DNA from: Blepharisma stoltei
Lineage: Eukaryota; Ciliophora; Heterotrichea; Heterotrichida; Blepharismidae
Reading direction: 5' to 3'
Length of the DNA: 64,000 bases
NCBI GenBank assembly: GCA_914767885.1
Contig: CAJZBQ010000011.1
Coordinates: 806,001 to 870,000 of the forward strand
The first letter of the stretch is position 1; each line of letters begins with the position of its first letter. Below, one piece after another: positions 10,784 to 21,300 of the stretch. The notes under the pieces are model-generated. The model was not told the DNA's origin and did no database searches. It was given only the letters and a program-made list of their open reading frames with translations. Made by a program: the position numbers and the translations under genes.

Positions 10784-11363
10784 GATTAGGCTTATTGAAG
10801 GTAACAGAGCCCCTAATTAACCGATAGCTCCGCTTTGCAGATGTGGGCTGTAGGGTGACAGAAAGCAAACACCTTCTGCAGCCCAGGCCGAAGCTTCATG
10901 TTTCTGGTAGAAATGTTAACAAAGGTCCAAAAGACATTCATCTCCATTTCCAACTACAGGACATCAATTTTTTGAGCGGTCATTGAATTTCAACAGGCGA
11001 GATCATTCTCACCCCCAAAAGCCACTTCAACTAGTGAGATTCTTTCGCTAGTGCCATTCAGATGTCTAAATTGCATCCTCTCTTTCCTTGGCTATCCAAA
11101 GGAAAAACTCAATAGCTTTCACCATTTGTTAGCCAATGCCTGTCACATAGTGGACTCCCACTAAGCTAGGTGCTGCTGAAAAAAGTGATACAATTAGCTT
11201 CTCTACAGTCCAGAACTCAATTCAGCGGAAATGAGTCTCACATCTCTCGCTTCGAGGCTACTGAACATCGCTAACTATGGCAAATACAAAAACTACATTC
11301 AGCATACACAAGTACCAGTCACTTAGAGTAAGGGCTGCTCAGCACCAGCCATTTTATGTATAC
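10784..11363. mobile_element. Intergenic retroposon-like insertion with 15-bp target duplication
   Basis: About 580 bp of GC-richer sequence without an ORF. It is flanked by AAGTTTTTATAGTTA (10769-10783) and AAGTTCTTATAGTTA (11364-11378), one mismatch in 15. The duplication contains TAs. It lies between the 5' end of the Cys-rich gene and the 3' end of SPCS3, so excision cannot be tested by reading frame. Confidence 0.6.
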
Positions 11364-11619
11364 AAGTTCTTATAGTTAATAAAGGGTTTTTATGCTTATA
11401 AATGTTAAGAATTATAATTTTATATAAGCTTATTTATAGTAATTGAATATTTAGAATATATAATTATACCTAATCCATATAAAAATAAAACAATTTACGT
11501 ATACTGTTTTAATCTTAGTCTCTATAAAGGCTATATATTTTTAATGTTTATGCAATTCTGACTATAAACTTATATAGAAATTACCTGAAAATTACTAATT
11601 TGTGTCATCTTTAGAGAAA

Positions 11620-12156
11620 TTAAGGCAGCACATACTCATATGTATCAGGAAAAGTCACTACAGTTGGCAAGCACTCTAAATTATATACAAAGCCAAAAAT
11701 TGGTATGACCTCAATCCTTAGTTTCACAGCAGCTGTGATCCCTTTAAAGCTGTGCTTTTTAGTTCTTGCCACATATAGTCATTTTTGGTCTTTTGATACT
11801 AAACCTATAGGCCTTGTTTGATTTCTCACAGCATAGGCATCCCAAAAAATAACCTCATTCCTATCCAAGTCGTAATATTCTAATTCCAATCAATAATATG
11901 CATACTTTATGCTCCAATTATAAAGGTCTGTAAAATTCCCAAATATATCAAAAGTAAGCTGAGCCTCATCCCATCCCATCCCTGCATTTTTTACGAATTT
12001 AAAAACTTTTACATTGCTGACTCTGCAAGCAAATGGCTGTTCAATAAATAGTGAAGTGCCTTGATTTATAGCGAGAAAAATTCCTAGTAAGCAAGCTCCA
12101 AAACAAATTGGTGAAAGGACTCTGCCCAAGATATTGTGCATTGAAAAGATGACCAT
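11620..12156 (-). CDS. SPCS3: Signal peptidase complex subunit 3 (SPC22/23 family)
   Basis: 178 aa with two TGA Trp codons. The N-terminus has HNILGRVLSPICFGACLLGIF, the single membrane anchor of this family. The luminal part shows the family landmarks: AQLTFDIFGNFTDLYNWSIK, LELEYYDLDRNEVIFWDAY, and the C-terminal VTFPDTYEYVLP (compare FPDTYE in animal SPCS3). Length is close to the usual 180. It is an accessory subunit of the ER signal peptidase that helps bind nascent secretory proteins. The start could be Met 12156 or Met 12141 (MHNILGR), the latter being more like the family. No intron or IES. Confidence 0.85.
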
Positions 12157-12234
12157 TTTTCTTTAGTTTAATATATTAATGCAGGAATTTCAGAAAATCT
12201 TTTATGGCAATTTTTATTATAAATGCTAATTTTT

Positions 12235-13530
12235 TTAATATCATAAAGCTAAATTTTTAATAAATTTGTATGCACCCACCATGCTAAGACAAGTATATAT
12301 TTGTGGAGCCACAACATGATGCAAAATTTTGTCTCCTGTGTACGCACTAAGCAAAATTGCTTCTTTTCCTAAATTCGCGACTTCTTCTTTATTGAATTTA
12401 GATTTCACAAAATCTTTAATATCATCGTGTAGCCTATCAGTTTCTACATCTAGCTTATTTATATATGTTATACCTTCTTCAGCTAAGTTTTGATTAATTT
12501 GTAAAGCAACTAATTCACCTCGAGGTGGATCAGAATTATCAATTTCAACTATACTGGGCTTGATTGATTTATATTAAAATATCCCTGTAATAGGATTTTA
12601 ATTAATTACAAAATAGGCACATATATAAGGGTAAAATAGAGATTTGATTTAATATGTAATAAATAATTTTCTAGTGTAAGTCTTGCTTGCTGCATCCTTT
12701 TTCGTATAATTGGAATTCCTGCATAAGTTTCTTTAAGCTCTTTCATTTTCTCTGCTAAATGTTCCCAAGCGACTACAATATTTCTTGAGTCTTGGCTTAG
12801 ATGTTCTTTAATAACAGTTATGTACGGTGGATTTTGTGAAGGTTTTATACTGGCAAGAGCTGATGGATCAGAAGCATAAATGCTTATTCCCCCTCTGTAA
12901 GCGAACAAAACCATTGGAAAAATCTCTGTTTTTGCCCAAAAACCCCCCCCCTTGGGAGAACAAAAATTTTTGATACATAAATGATAATTAGCATAATGAA
13001 ATCTCTAGCTAATTATATTTAATAATAAACAAATTGCATTTTAAAACATAAATTTTTACAAATTAAATAAAATATTTGAATTCCAATTTTTGCGAATTTG
13101 GATATTTTTTAATTTCGAAAAAAAATTAGTCTCCCTCAATAAGCAAACAAAATTTTTTTGCTCGCTAACGTATCGGGGTAATTAGTAGCATAATAAAAAT
13201 TCCATCTGAAACTTTAAAATCTTTAATACACTGTGCATGACATTGAGAAAAAAAAGATTCCCTTACTGATGCTAACCCAATATATTTTTGTTTAATAAGA
13301 GAAATTTCGTTGTTTAAATCAAAAGCATTATAATGAATGTGTTTCACCCTCACATCACGCATTTTTTCTTTGAGTATCGAACTATTAAGATCTTCTATAT
13401 GATAGACATTTTGGCAATTTACATTGTCTTGCTCACTCCCTGATGCATTTTCTTGAGGGATCACTCTCGGTCGCAATTCAGATAAATTTGATATAAACGG
13501 ATCTCCCTTCTTTATTTGGCCACATCCCAT
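12235..13530 (-). CDS. Uncharacterised 305-aa protein beginning MGCGQ
   Basis: The start MGCGQIKKG is chosen because three neighbouring genes on the same strand also begin MGCG or MGCT, the N-myristoyl/S-acyl context; a longer upstream frame exists but is hydrophobic and unlike them. Removal of a MITE (298 bp) joins SDGIFIMLL to SIYASDPSALAS. Removal of an 80-bp IES joins ENYLLHIK to SIKPSIVEIDN. Both stay in frame, and the last codons include a TGA Trp before TAA. The body is helical with no recognised domain. A membrane-tethered cytosolic protein is likely. Confidence 0.65.
12570..12649 (-). mobile_element. Short IES (80 bp)
   Basis: Ends share TAAATCAA on the coding strand. Removal replaces an early TAA and frameshift by continuous coding sequence; no GT...AG intron of 15-16 nt fits. 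Confidence 0.65.
12885..13182 (-). mobile_element. MITE family 1 copy acting as an IES
   Basis: 298 bp, TA at 12885-12886 and 13183-13184, with outer and inner arms and the GCTAATTATATTTAA core, somewhat decayed. It interrupts the MGCGQ gene; removal keeps frame. Confidence 0.75.
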
Positions 13531-13701
13531 TTTATTGTTAATTAGTTTATTATTTAAAACAAAATCCAGTAATAAATAAAACATAATGAATAAAAAACTG
13601 ATTTGGGCGAGCTTGGTAAAAATCAGATAATTGCGCTGATTAATAATGATAAGATATTCATAGTAATTAAATGACATTTTTGGCTTTTAGAAAAATAATC
13701 A

Positions 13702-14029
13702 TAACTCCCCCCCCTCCGTGAATGAACAAAAATTTTTTTTAATAGAAAAATTTTTTATATAGAAAAAAATTCTGATATATTAATGATAATTAGTATAATG
13801 AAATCTAGAGCCAATTCTGTTTAATTTTAAACGAATTGCTCTTTAAAAACATAAATTTTATAAATTAAATTAATATTTGCTTCCAATTTTTGAGAATTAG
13901 GATTTTTTTAAATTTTGAAGAAAAAAAACAATTTTTTATAAAATTTATATATAAATTTTTTTAAAAAAAAAATTAACCCACTCCGTGAGTGAACAAAAAA
14001 ATTTTGTTCACTCACGGAGGGGGGGGGAG
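13702..14029 (-). mobile_element. Intergenic MITE family 1 copy
   Basis: TA at 13702-13703 and 14030-14031. Strong palindromic end CTCCGTGAGTGAACAAAA / TTTTGTTCACTCACGGAG (about 13980-14020). The opposite end has lost its outer arm and the roughly 40-bp spacer. Confidence 0.8.
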
Positions 14030-14233
14030 TAAGGCTTATATATTTCTAGAAATTTAATCTCCCATTGTGTGGAGATTTGAAAAATTCATATTATAAAGAA
14101 AGTATAAGATGACTGAGATAATTATTATAAAATGATGCGAAAGGAATAGATCGTTATGAAGCCTTTTGAATTTTGGGGGAATCATAGGGTTTAAGCTTGG
14201 TAAATATTTGAAAATTATTTAATTATTGCAGCG

Positions 14234-14473
14234 CTATACACTTTTAGCTTGATTTGATGAGGAACGATGTAAAGAGACTGAATTATCAGCTAAACCCATT
14301 TTTTCTGGGGTAAAAATCCGAATTTGATATTGCTTCCTCTTCTCGCTTAGTTTTAACTCTTTTTGAGAAGCTCTTAAATTTCTAATTGAATCATTTGAGG
14401 TTTCACAATATTTTTCCAAATCGATGCAACTTTTCGAGAGTTTCTTGGCGTTCTTAGTCATTCCGCAGCCCAT
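14234..14473 (-). CDS. Small MGCG protein, family member (79 aa)
   Basis: Begins MGCGMTKNAKK and ends with a conserved block YQIRIFTPEKMGLADNS. The same block occurs in the two small genes that follow upstream on this strand (YTIRVFTPEEDGL and FKIRVFNPSTNGL). The MGCG start suggests lipid anchoring to a membrane. The middle is Ser/Lys-rich and variable. No known domain; a local lineage-specific family is inferred. Confidence 0.65.
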   Translation of the reverse strand: MGCGMTKNAKKLSKSCIDLEKYCETSNDSIRNLRASQKELKLSEKRKQYQIRIFTPEKMGLADNSVSLHRSSSNQAKSV

Positions 14474-14794
14474 CTTTGAATTAATAATTTATCCAAAATC
14501 GTGGATTATTGCAGCCTTTCGAGATTTATTTAAATTATTTTTTTATAAATTTATAATTTGCCAGGATTAAAAGCAAAATCTTAAAGCTACTTTATTTTTT
14601 TAATATTTATTCTCCCTTTGGATCTGTCAAACTACTAGAAAAATCCTACCTTTAAAAATTAAAAAAATCCTTTGTTTTGTGAATAAAACAATTTTTTTGT
14701 ATAAATAATGTCGCATATATTTAGTAAGGTCTCAAATTAATTATTAAATTAAGACTTTAAATATTTACCTCTAAAAAAATTATCAAATAAAAAT

Positions 14795-14846
14795 TACTCT
14801 CTTTTAAGAGCGAGCAGAAAACAATACTCAAACACGAAATGGGGAA
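14795..14846. mobile_element. Possible 52-bp MITE-like remnant
   Basis: TTACTCTCTTTTAAGAGCG at one end and GAAATGGGGAATAAG at the other resemble the two termini of family 1 with the middle deleted. It is intergenic and AT-rich around; nothing else is recognised between 14474 and 15093. Confidence 0.3.
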
Positions 14847-15093
14847 TAAGACAAATTATATTTTGTGCACTTAAAGAAAATTGAGGTTTTTTATCTTATA
14901 AGCTTGATAATTAAATATTCTAAAAATAAATCCTGAATATTTTTCTTATCAGAATTATTTTTTATCATTTATGTTTCTCTAACGACAATTTTTCATCCAT
15001 ATTATAGTCAAGAACATATAAAAAACGACTATCACACAACATTGGGGCATAAGGCAGCTAAAATTTAAGGTTTTATACATGTTTTTAGTTACA

Positions 15094-15324
15094 TTAAATA
15101 ACACAGATGCTTTTTACATTGTTTTCTAAAGTATTGAGGTCTTCATGAAGTCCATCTTCTTCAGGAGTAAACACTCGAATTGTGTAGATTTTTCGTTTTT
15201 CAGGAAAAATTGCAGAACTTGCAGTTTTTACTTTGTAGTTTAATGATTTATCTGTAATATCAAGGCTTAAAGAACCGTTTTTGCTGCTGCTTTGCTTATT
15301 TTTTGAGTGAATTCCACATCCCAT
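15094..15324 (-). CDS. Small MGCG protein, family member (76 aa)
   Basis: Begins MGCGIHSKNKQ and carries the family block YTIRVFTPEEDGLHEDL near residue 55. It is continuous from ATG to TAA without TGA codons. It shares start and block with its neighbours but little else, which suggests the block and the lipidated N-terminus are the conserved parts. Function unknown. Confidence 0.65.
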   Translation of the reverse strand: MGCGIHSKNKQSSSKNGSLSLDITDKSLNYKVKTASSAIFPEKRKIYTIRVFTPEEDGLHEDLNTLENNVKSICVI

Positions 15325-16068
15325 TTGCTAAAATTTAAATTTTTATGATAATAAAAATGCCTATTATTGTATAACTTAAATGGGTTTTAAGAAAATAGAG
15401 TGCTTTTAATCAATTGATGGTTTTTTTAGCTTTTTTCTAAAGAATTATTTAGTAAAGATTAATACTACTAAGTGCCTTCGGGAATTACAACGGGATTTAA
15501 TTTAATTAGCTTAGCAATAACGATGGAATCAAATTGAATTTATTATTCCGACTAAGTAGTTTTGATCAACCAATATCTAGATTTAGTGATCACTTCATCC
15601 ACTGATAGTAGTATCCAAAGAAATTAAGTATCTCCATTACTATCAGAGATAAGTAGATTTGAGATGGGTTTTAATTTTGATAATATAAAATCAGCTTTTA
15701 GGAAATGTTTAATTGCGTCATTCGATCAAGGATTGGGGAGTAAATTGAATTATAGAATTGATATAATTATCCCAAAATAACAAAACTGCGTGATATGATA
15801 TAATTACTTAAGACAAGATAATTATAAGCTTTTGGAAAAATTAAAAATGATAATTCAAAATTTAATTCAAATCGAAATGCTAATTAAGCATTTATACAAT
15901 TACAAAATATTTCTCCAGATAAAATAATTCCTTTTAAAAATTAGATAAATTTATTATATGTTATATGAAACTCCCTAGTCACTAATTTAAAAGCTTCAGA
16001 GTTTAAATATTTAGCTTTATCTTCTCTTATTACGATAATTCCTATCATCCTTCCTACCCTCACCCTCC
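15325..16068. other. AT-rich intergenic stretch with a MITE family 2 end
   Basis: No ORF is recognised. At 15723-15742, ATTCGATCAAGGATTGGGGA followed by GTAA resembles the right terminus of MITE family 2; its partner end cannot be placed with confidence. Confidence 0.4.
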
Positions 16069-16257
16069 TTACCTCTTTAATTGAACTTTTTTCATAATTT
16101 CATTTTCCTCCACACAATTATTCAATATCTGCTGACAAAGTTTCTTTTGCATAATTCATTTATTTATAATAATTGCCCGAGGATGGCGCTATGTTGCGCC
16201 ATCCTCGGGCAATTTCTATAAACCCTCAGTTTCTTCAAAATATGAATTTTTTCTCAT
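16069..16257 (-). CDS. Candidate 44-aa micro-gene split by a foldback IES
   Basis: Unedited, the frame from ATG at 16257 stops after 13 codons. Removing the TA-bounded hairpin 16165-16218 (54 bp) extends it, with one TGA Trp, to TAA at 16069-16071. The predicted protein starts MRKNSYFEETEGL and continues NKWIMQKKLCQQILNNC and VEENEIMKKVQLKR. The composition is typical of a small helical protein with two cysteines eight residues apart. No homologue is recognised. Support is only frame restoration and the analogous foldback IESs elsewhere in the window. Confidence 0.4.
16165..16218. mobile_element. Foldback IES (54 bp)
   Basis: A perfect 18-bp inverted repeat (16172-16189 with 16196-16213; ATTGCCCGAGGATGGCGC arm) with a 6-base loop, bounded by TA. 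It interrupts the 44-aa reading frame. Confidence 0.55.
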
Positions 16258-16362
16258 AATTTCAATTAAATAGCTAGAATTCTAAAGAAGAGCCATTAAT
16301 TCTTTTTCAACAAAAATTATCACGAAATTAGGTTATTTGATTAAATTACACCTAATTAATGA

Positions 16363-16569
16363 TTAACTGTTTGTGGTCTCAACAGTAGGTTCACTAATTA
16401 ATCCATTTGTTGAAGGGTTAAAAACCCTGATTTTAAAATGTTTGCCTTTCGCTGGCAAACTTAAGCTTAAATCAGCTTTTGGAAAATCCGATAGCTTTGT
16501 GTCTTTTTCTTCTGGCATTTCTTCATCACCTGTACTTGGACGACTCTTAATATTTGCTGTACATCCCAT
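16363..16569 (-). CDS. Small MGCT protein, family member (68 aa)
   Basis: Begins MGCTANIKSRPS and carries FKIRVFNPSTNGLISEP, the block shared with the 79-aa and 76-aa neighbours. Continuous frame, TAA stop. A lipid-anchored small protein is likely from the MGC start. Four MGC-type genes in 4 kb on one strand suggest local duplication; the 305-aa member shares only the start. Confidence 0.65.
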   Translation of the reverse strand: MGCTANIKSRPSTGDEEMPEEKDTKLSDFPKADLSLSLPAKGKHFKIRVFNPSTNGLISEPTVETTNS

Positions 16570-17828
16570 TTTTTAAAGTATAAGCTTTAATTCTTTTTTA
16601 GAGTTTTCGCGAATTCAAAAAAATATTAATCATCTGGAAGAAGGATTTATATCAATTGGAGGCAAAAGTTTGGGCTATGCAGTATTGGAAACATTCCTTG
16701 CATTTTATACATTTTTGATTTGGTTCTGCATGTCAAAATTTAATAATAGCAAGCTTTAGTGTGATAAATTAAAATTGGTATGCCGAAACTGGACAAAATA
16801 TTAGAAAACTAGTATATAAATGTATTAGGAGAATCGGCTAATAAGAAGACTTATCAAATTTGGAAACTTACATAGGAATGATAATTATGCTAATCGTTGA
16901 AAACGACTAGTAAGCTTTTATTCTACCTAAGGATGAATGCAATGAAATTATTTCTTATTTAATTATAAGAAACTAAAGTTCGGTAAATTTGGGTAATAAT
17001 ATTCGAATATATATTAAATAAGTTCATCCTTTTTTCTTGGATTTTAATGAAATTTTTTCCAGCTTTGAATGATTAACGCTAAGCAGACGAAATAGAAGAC
17101 AACAAAATCTTGATTGAGATCTTAATTTTCAATGCCATTTTAAGATGGTTAATAAAGCACGTTCAGAAAGAGGAAATATTTAATGTTAAAAATTGGTTTT
17201 CAAGCAATTTTGGGCAAAAAGTCTTATTCTCCCTTATTTAATTGATAAAAATCTGTTCATTTAAGGATGGGTTTAATTTTATTTTAAAAAATTAATAAAT
17301 TGATTCTTAAAATTAATGTATAATATATTTATCTATTCAATGCTAAATTGTATTCCTTTAAACCAGAGCTAGGCATATATAAATTTAATTTTGATGAAAT
17401 CCACATTAAATTAAGGGCAAAGCTATTTATATAGAAATTATTACATATAAAAATAATAATTTTAGGAGATTAATTTACTGACTTTTTGCCATAAGTAAAA
17501 GGAGAGTAAAGATAATAAGAGATTATAATCAAATTTCCATTATAGAGCAGGTGCTGCTTAGAACAGTAACTTCAAGTGAGCTAAAAATATAGCCTTAAAT
17601 CAATTAGCAAATCAACAATTCTAAAGCATCTATTTTATGCAATCTATCTAAATTTAATAAAGATACTTTTATCTCATATCATATATGATATATTTTAATT
17701 TCCTATTTATCTTTAATTTAAAATATTAATAATTCTTAAAAGCTTCCAAAATTTTCGTAATTATCTCTGTAATTGGTTTAAAATTAAATTTTCACACATT
17801 TTAGCTTATTTTTAAATAAATTTTAATA
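16570..17828. other. AT-rich intergenic stretch
   Basis: No gene is recognised. A 46-codon open stretch at about 16622-16759 (+) lacks a start and is not supported. A decayed MITE family 2 copy occupies about 17225-17506. Confidence 0.4.
17225..17506. mobile_element. Decayed MITE family 2 copy
   Basis: TTATTCTCCCTTATTTAATT then GTTCATTTAAGGATGGGTTT resembles the left hairpin of the 18743 element, and the other end is AAAAGGAGAGTAAAG. The arms no longer pair well. Confidence 0.4.
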
Positions 17829-18293
17829 ATGATAAAAGCCGTCATCATTTTTAACACAGCAGGAAAGCATCGACTTGTGAAGTTTTATGAAGAAATTGTA
17901 AATCACATTTAGCCGCATGACAAGAAAAATGAAATTATCGCGAATTTATTTAAAGAATGCACAAAACGAGGAGAATATAGCTGCAATTTCATCGAAGAAT
18001 CCAATTTATGGAGAGGCTGCAAAGTAATTTTTAGGCTGTATGCCACTTTATATATAGTCTTTGTAGTAGATGAAGCAGAAAATGAATTAGGGATCCTTGA
18101 TTTAATACAAGTTTTTGTTGAAGTTTTAGATAAAGCTTTTGAAAATGTATGCGAGCTTGATTTGGTTTTCCATCCTGAAAGGGCTTATGCGCTACTTGAA
18201 GAGCTCGTGATGGGAGGGATGGTTATTGAGACCAATATTTCAGAAATTTGGAAAATTTCACAAAATATGATTGCATTGGAAAGAAAGTCTTAA
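17829..18293 (+). CDS. AP3S1: AP-3 adaptor complex sigma subunit
   Basis: Exons 17829-17897 and 17913-18293 joined over a 15-nt intron give 149 aa. It begins MIKAVIIFNTAGKHRLVKFY and continues CNFIEESNLWRGCKVIFR, ENELGILDLIQVFVEVLDK, FENVCELDLVFHPERA and VMGGMVIETN. These are the signature blocks of adaptor small chains, and FENVCELDLVF with GGMVIETN favours AP-3 over AP-1/AP-2. The role is vesicle coat assembly for transport to lysosome-related compartments. The C-terminus is shorter than in animals, as in other protists. It starts upstream of, and convergent with, the 867-aa gene. Confidence 0.9.
17898..17912 (+). other. 15-nt spliceosomal intron
   Basis: GTAAATCACATTTAG interrupts the AP-3 sigma frame between EEI and PHDKK. 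It contains an in-frame TAG, so splicing is required for the conserved protein. Confidence 0.9.
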
Positions 18294-18322
18294 TAAATAA
18301 TTACAAATGAAATACTTTGTGC

Positions 18323-21300
18323 TTAGTTAATTAATTTTACGTTTTTTATAAATTCACAGCATTTTTCGATTGTTTCAGGCTCAGCACATAGAATTTCAAT
18401 TGTATAATGATTTATTGTGGCATTAGCAAGATTAATTGTTTCTTTAAAATTGTAATTTTGTTGTGGGTGATTTATTTTGTATTTTATGATGCAGTTAAGT
18501 GTATCAATAGAATTTCCAAGGGCACTTAATTTTTCTTTAGTCATATGCGTAAAATCACTATTTGCTAGAATTGTAAAGGTTCTATCAAGATTCTTAATTG
18601 AATAAGCTAAAATAATCTGAGTTTTATTTATTTCGAAATTATCAGCAAAAATAATAAATTTGCCTATAAACTCTTTAATAAACTGCATGATGAATAGCTT
18701 ATGCAATATATCTGAATCTATTTGACTCATTTTATTTTCATTTACTCTCTCCGTCCTTGATCGAATGATGGCTATTGTTCAATTAAGGATGGGGTTAAAA
18801 AATTTCTAAATAAAATATAAAGATGCAGAGAATACAATATATAGGAAATACGTAGAAAATCCAATAATATGGCTAACTGTAAATTGTCTAATATTAAGTA
18901 TTATCAAATATAGGTATTTATATTTGAGGAGGGTAGGGGAGTAGGCTTCATACTTGCTATATATGAAAATCATTCAAATAAGGATGGGCTTCATTTTGTT
19001 TTTTTTTAGAAAAATTTTAATGGAATCTTTCGATCAAGTATAGCGAGAGTTAGAAAAAATCAATCAAAAAATATCTCAAAATCTTCTGAATTGTTTAAAG
19101 CCCTAATAATACCTTTTAAGTCTTGATAAATATAGCTCAATTCTTCTACAGAAATCTCTAATAAAATAGAAATAGGTGTCAATAACTCCCCCCCCCCTCC
19201 GTGAGTGAACAAAACAATTTTGTTCACTCACGGAGGGTGGTTAATTTTTGTTTTTTAAAAAAATTTATATATAAATTTTTGAAAAAATATTTTTTTTCGA
19301 ATATTAAAAAAATCTAATTTGCAAAAATTGGAAAGCAAATATTAATTTAATTTGTAAAAAATTTATATTTTAAAAAGCAATTCGTTTAAAATTAAACAGA
19401 ATTAGCTCTAGATTTCATTATACTAATTATCATTTATATATCAATTTTTTTTTCCATAAAAATTTTTTGTATTAAAAAAAATTTTTGTTCACTCACGGAG
19501 GGTGGTTTTTGGGCAAAAAATGCCCGATTTTTTAATGGTTTTGTTCACTCACGGAGGCGGGGGAGTAAGTAAAATAAATCAATTTTTTCTTTAGAAATGC
19601 TATAAAGATTTGCCATAGCAAAAGAAAAATCAGCTCTGATTTTTGAGATTTTTGATGAGCTTTTTAAGATATATTGAGCATAAAGCCTCATTATTTCTAT
19701 TACGTGAATTTCTTTTAATAAAAATATCCCACATGCTATTTCTCTATTTTTATTATTAAAATCATAGTGAATAGACTTGATTAATTTTGTAAAGATTTGA
19801 AGGCAAATAGGATGTGTATTAACTTTAAAGAATAGGAATTCTTGATAAATTTTGACTAAAATAATGTCTATAAATGAGCTGCTAACTTCTGCCCCCTCCG
19901 TAAGCGAAAAAAAAAATTTTCCTTCACAGAGTGGTTAATATTTTTTCGAAATTTAAGAAAATCGCAATTTCGCAAAAATTGGAAAGCAAATATTTATTTA
20001 ATTTGTAAAATTTATGTTTTACAATGCAAATTGTTTGAAATTAAACAGAATTAGCTAGAGATTTCATTATATGATTTATCACTTATATAATTTTTTTTTC
20101 AAAAACGGTTTTCTATTAAAAATTGTTTTTGTTCACTCACGGGGTGTTTTTTGGCAAAATAATAGGGATTTTTTCAATAGTTTTGTTGCTTAATGAGGTG
20201 GAATAAGCGTTTGGCTTCAGAATCTGCTACAGTAGAGCTTAATAAAGCATTTTATGAAATAAAGGCAAGGCTGCAATAATGGATGAGAAAAAATATTATT
20301 GAAGTCTTCTATTGCCAAAATAACTTTTAAAACATTTTCAAGCATTTCTTGGTGGATACAAAACTTTTCATAGTTTACTCGCATCGAGGTTAGGCTTTTT
20401 TGGGATATATTTTTATATTCATTTTTTATTATGGAGCATCAAATATAAATCAGTTTAATTAGCTTTGTGCAATTTTCATATAGGGTTTGACTCTCAATAG
20501 CCCGATAAGGGTAGATGATTCCGCGAGGGATCATCTGCCCTCATCGGGCTGTTGAGGGTCAAACCCTATACTCTATGTCAGCTGACATTAATACATTATA
20601 ATGCTTAAGAATCCATCTACCAAATTCCTGATAATAATCATCAGAGATTTTAAATACAACTACCAATTTTGCGTCATGGTGGCTCCATATTCCCTCATCT
20701 TCAAAATCAAAAATAATTTTGACATAAATTTTCCAAATATCCCACGAAGTTTGCTTTAAAATCCTATTCATAAAACAATCATTTTCTGAAAGATTTTTCC
20801 AAAAATTTATTAAATCAAGTCAACATTTTTTGGAATTTTTTGATTGCAAAGCATTGATCGTAAAACTGCTGATTTCCATATAAAAATCATTATTATGAGC
20901 TATTTCTTTGTGATCTAGTTTAGATATAAGCTTGATAAAAGAATTGTAAACAATTTCATGATCAAGCCCAAATTTTGTTGTGAAGATTACTGTAATTCCT
21001 TTGATAATTTCTAGCATGTGATATTTAACAATATTTTGATTTAAGCTTATAATTATCTTTTCTTGATTGAGACCAATAAATTGCAAACAATTTGCAGCAG
21101 CTAAGGGATTATTTAATGCTAAAAAATTTTCAAATAATTTGAAAAATATCAAGAAAATATTTTTTGAATAAATTTCATCTATTTCTTCGTTTTTAAAAGA
21201 TAACTTTCCATCAAACTGCAAGATATCATTGAGTAAACAAATAATTTTCTGAATAATTTCAATTTTATTACCATGATTGGTTGTATCATCTATACTAGTC

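Noticed and set aside
18323-18730. Separate 135-aa gene
   Set aside because: Removal of the family-2 MITE places it in frame as the C-terminus of the 867-aa protein.
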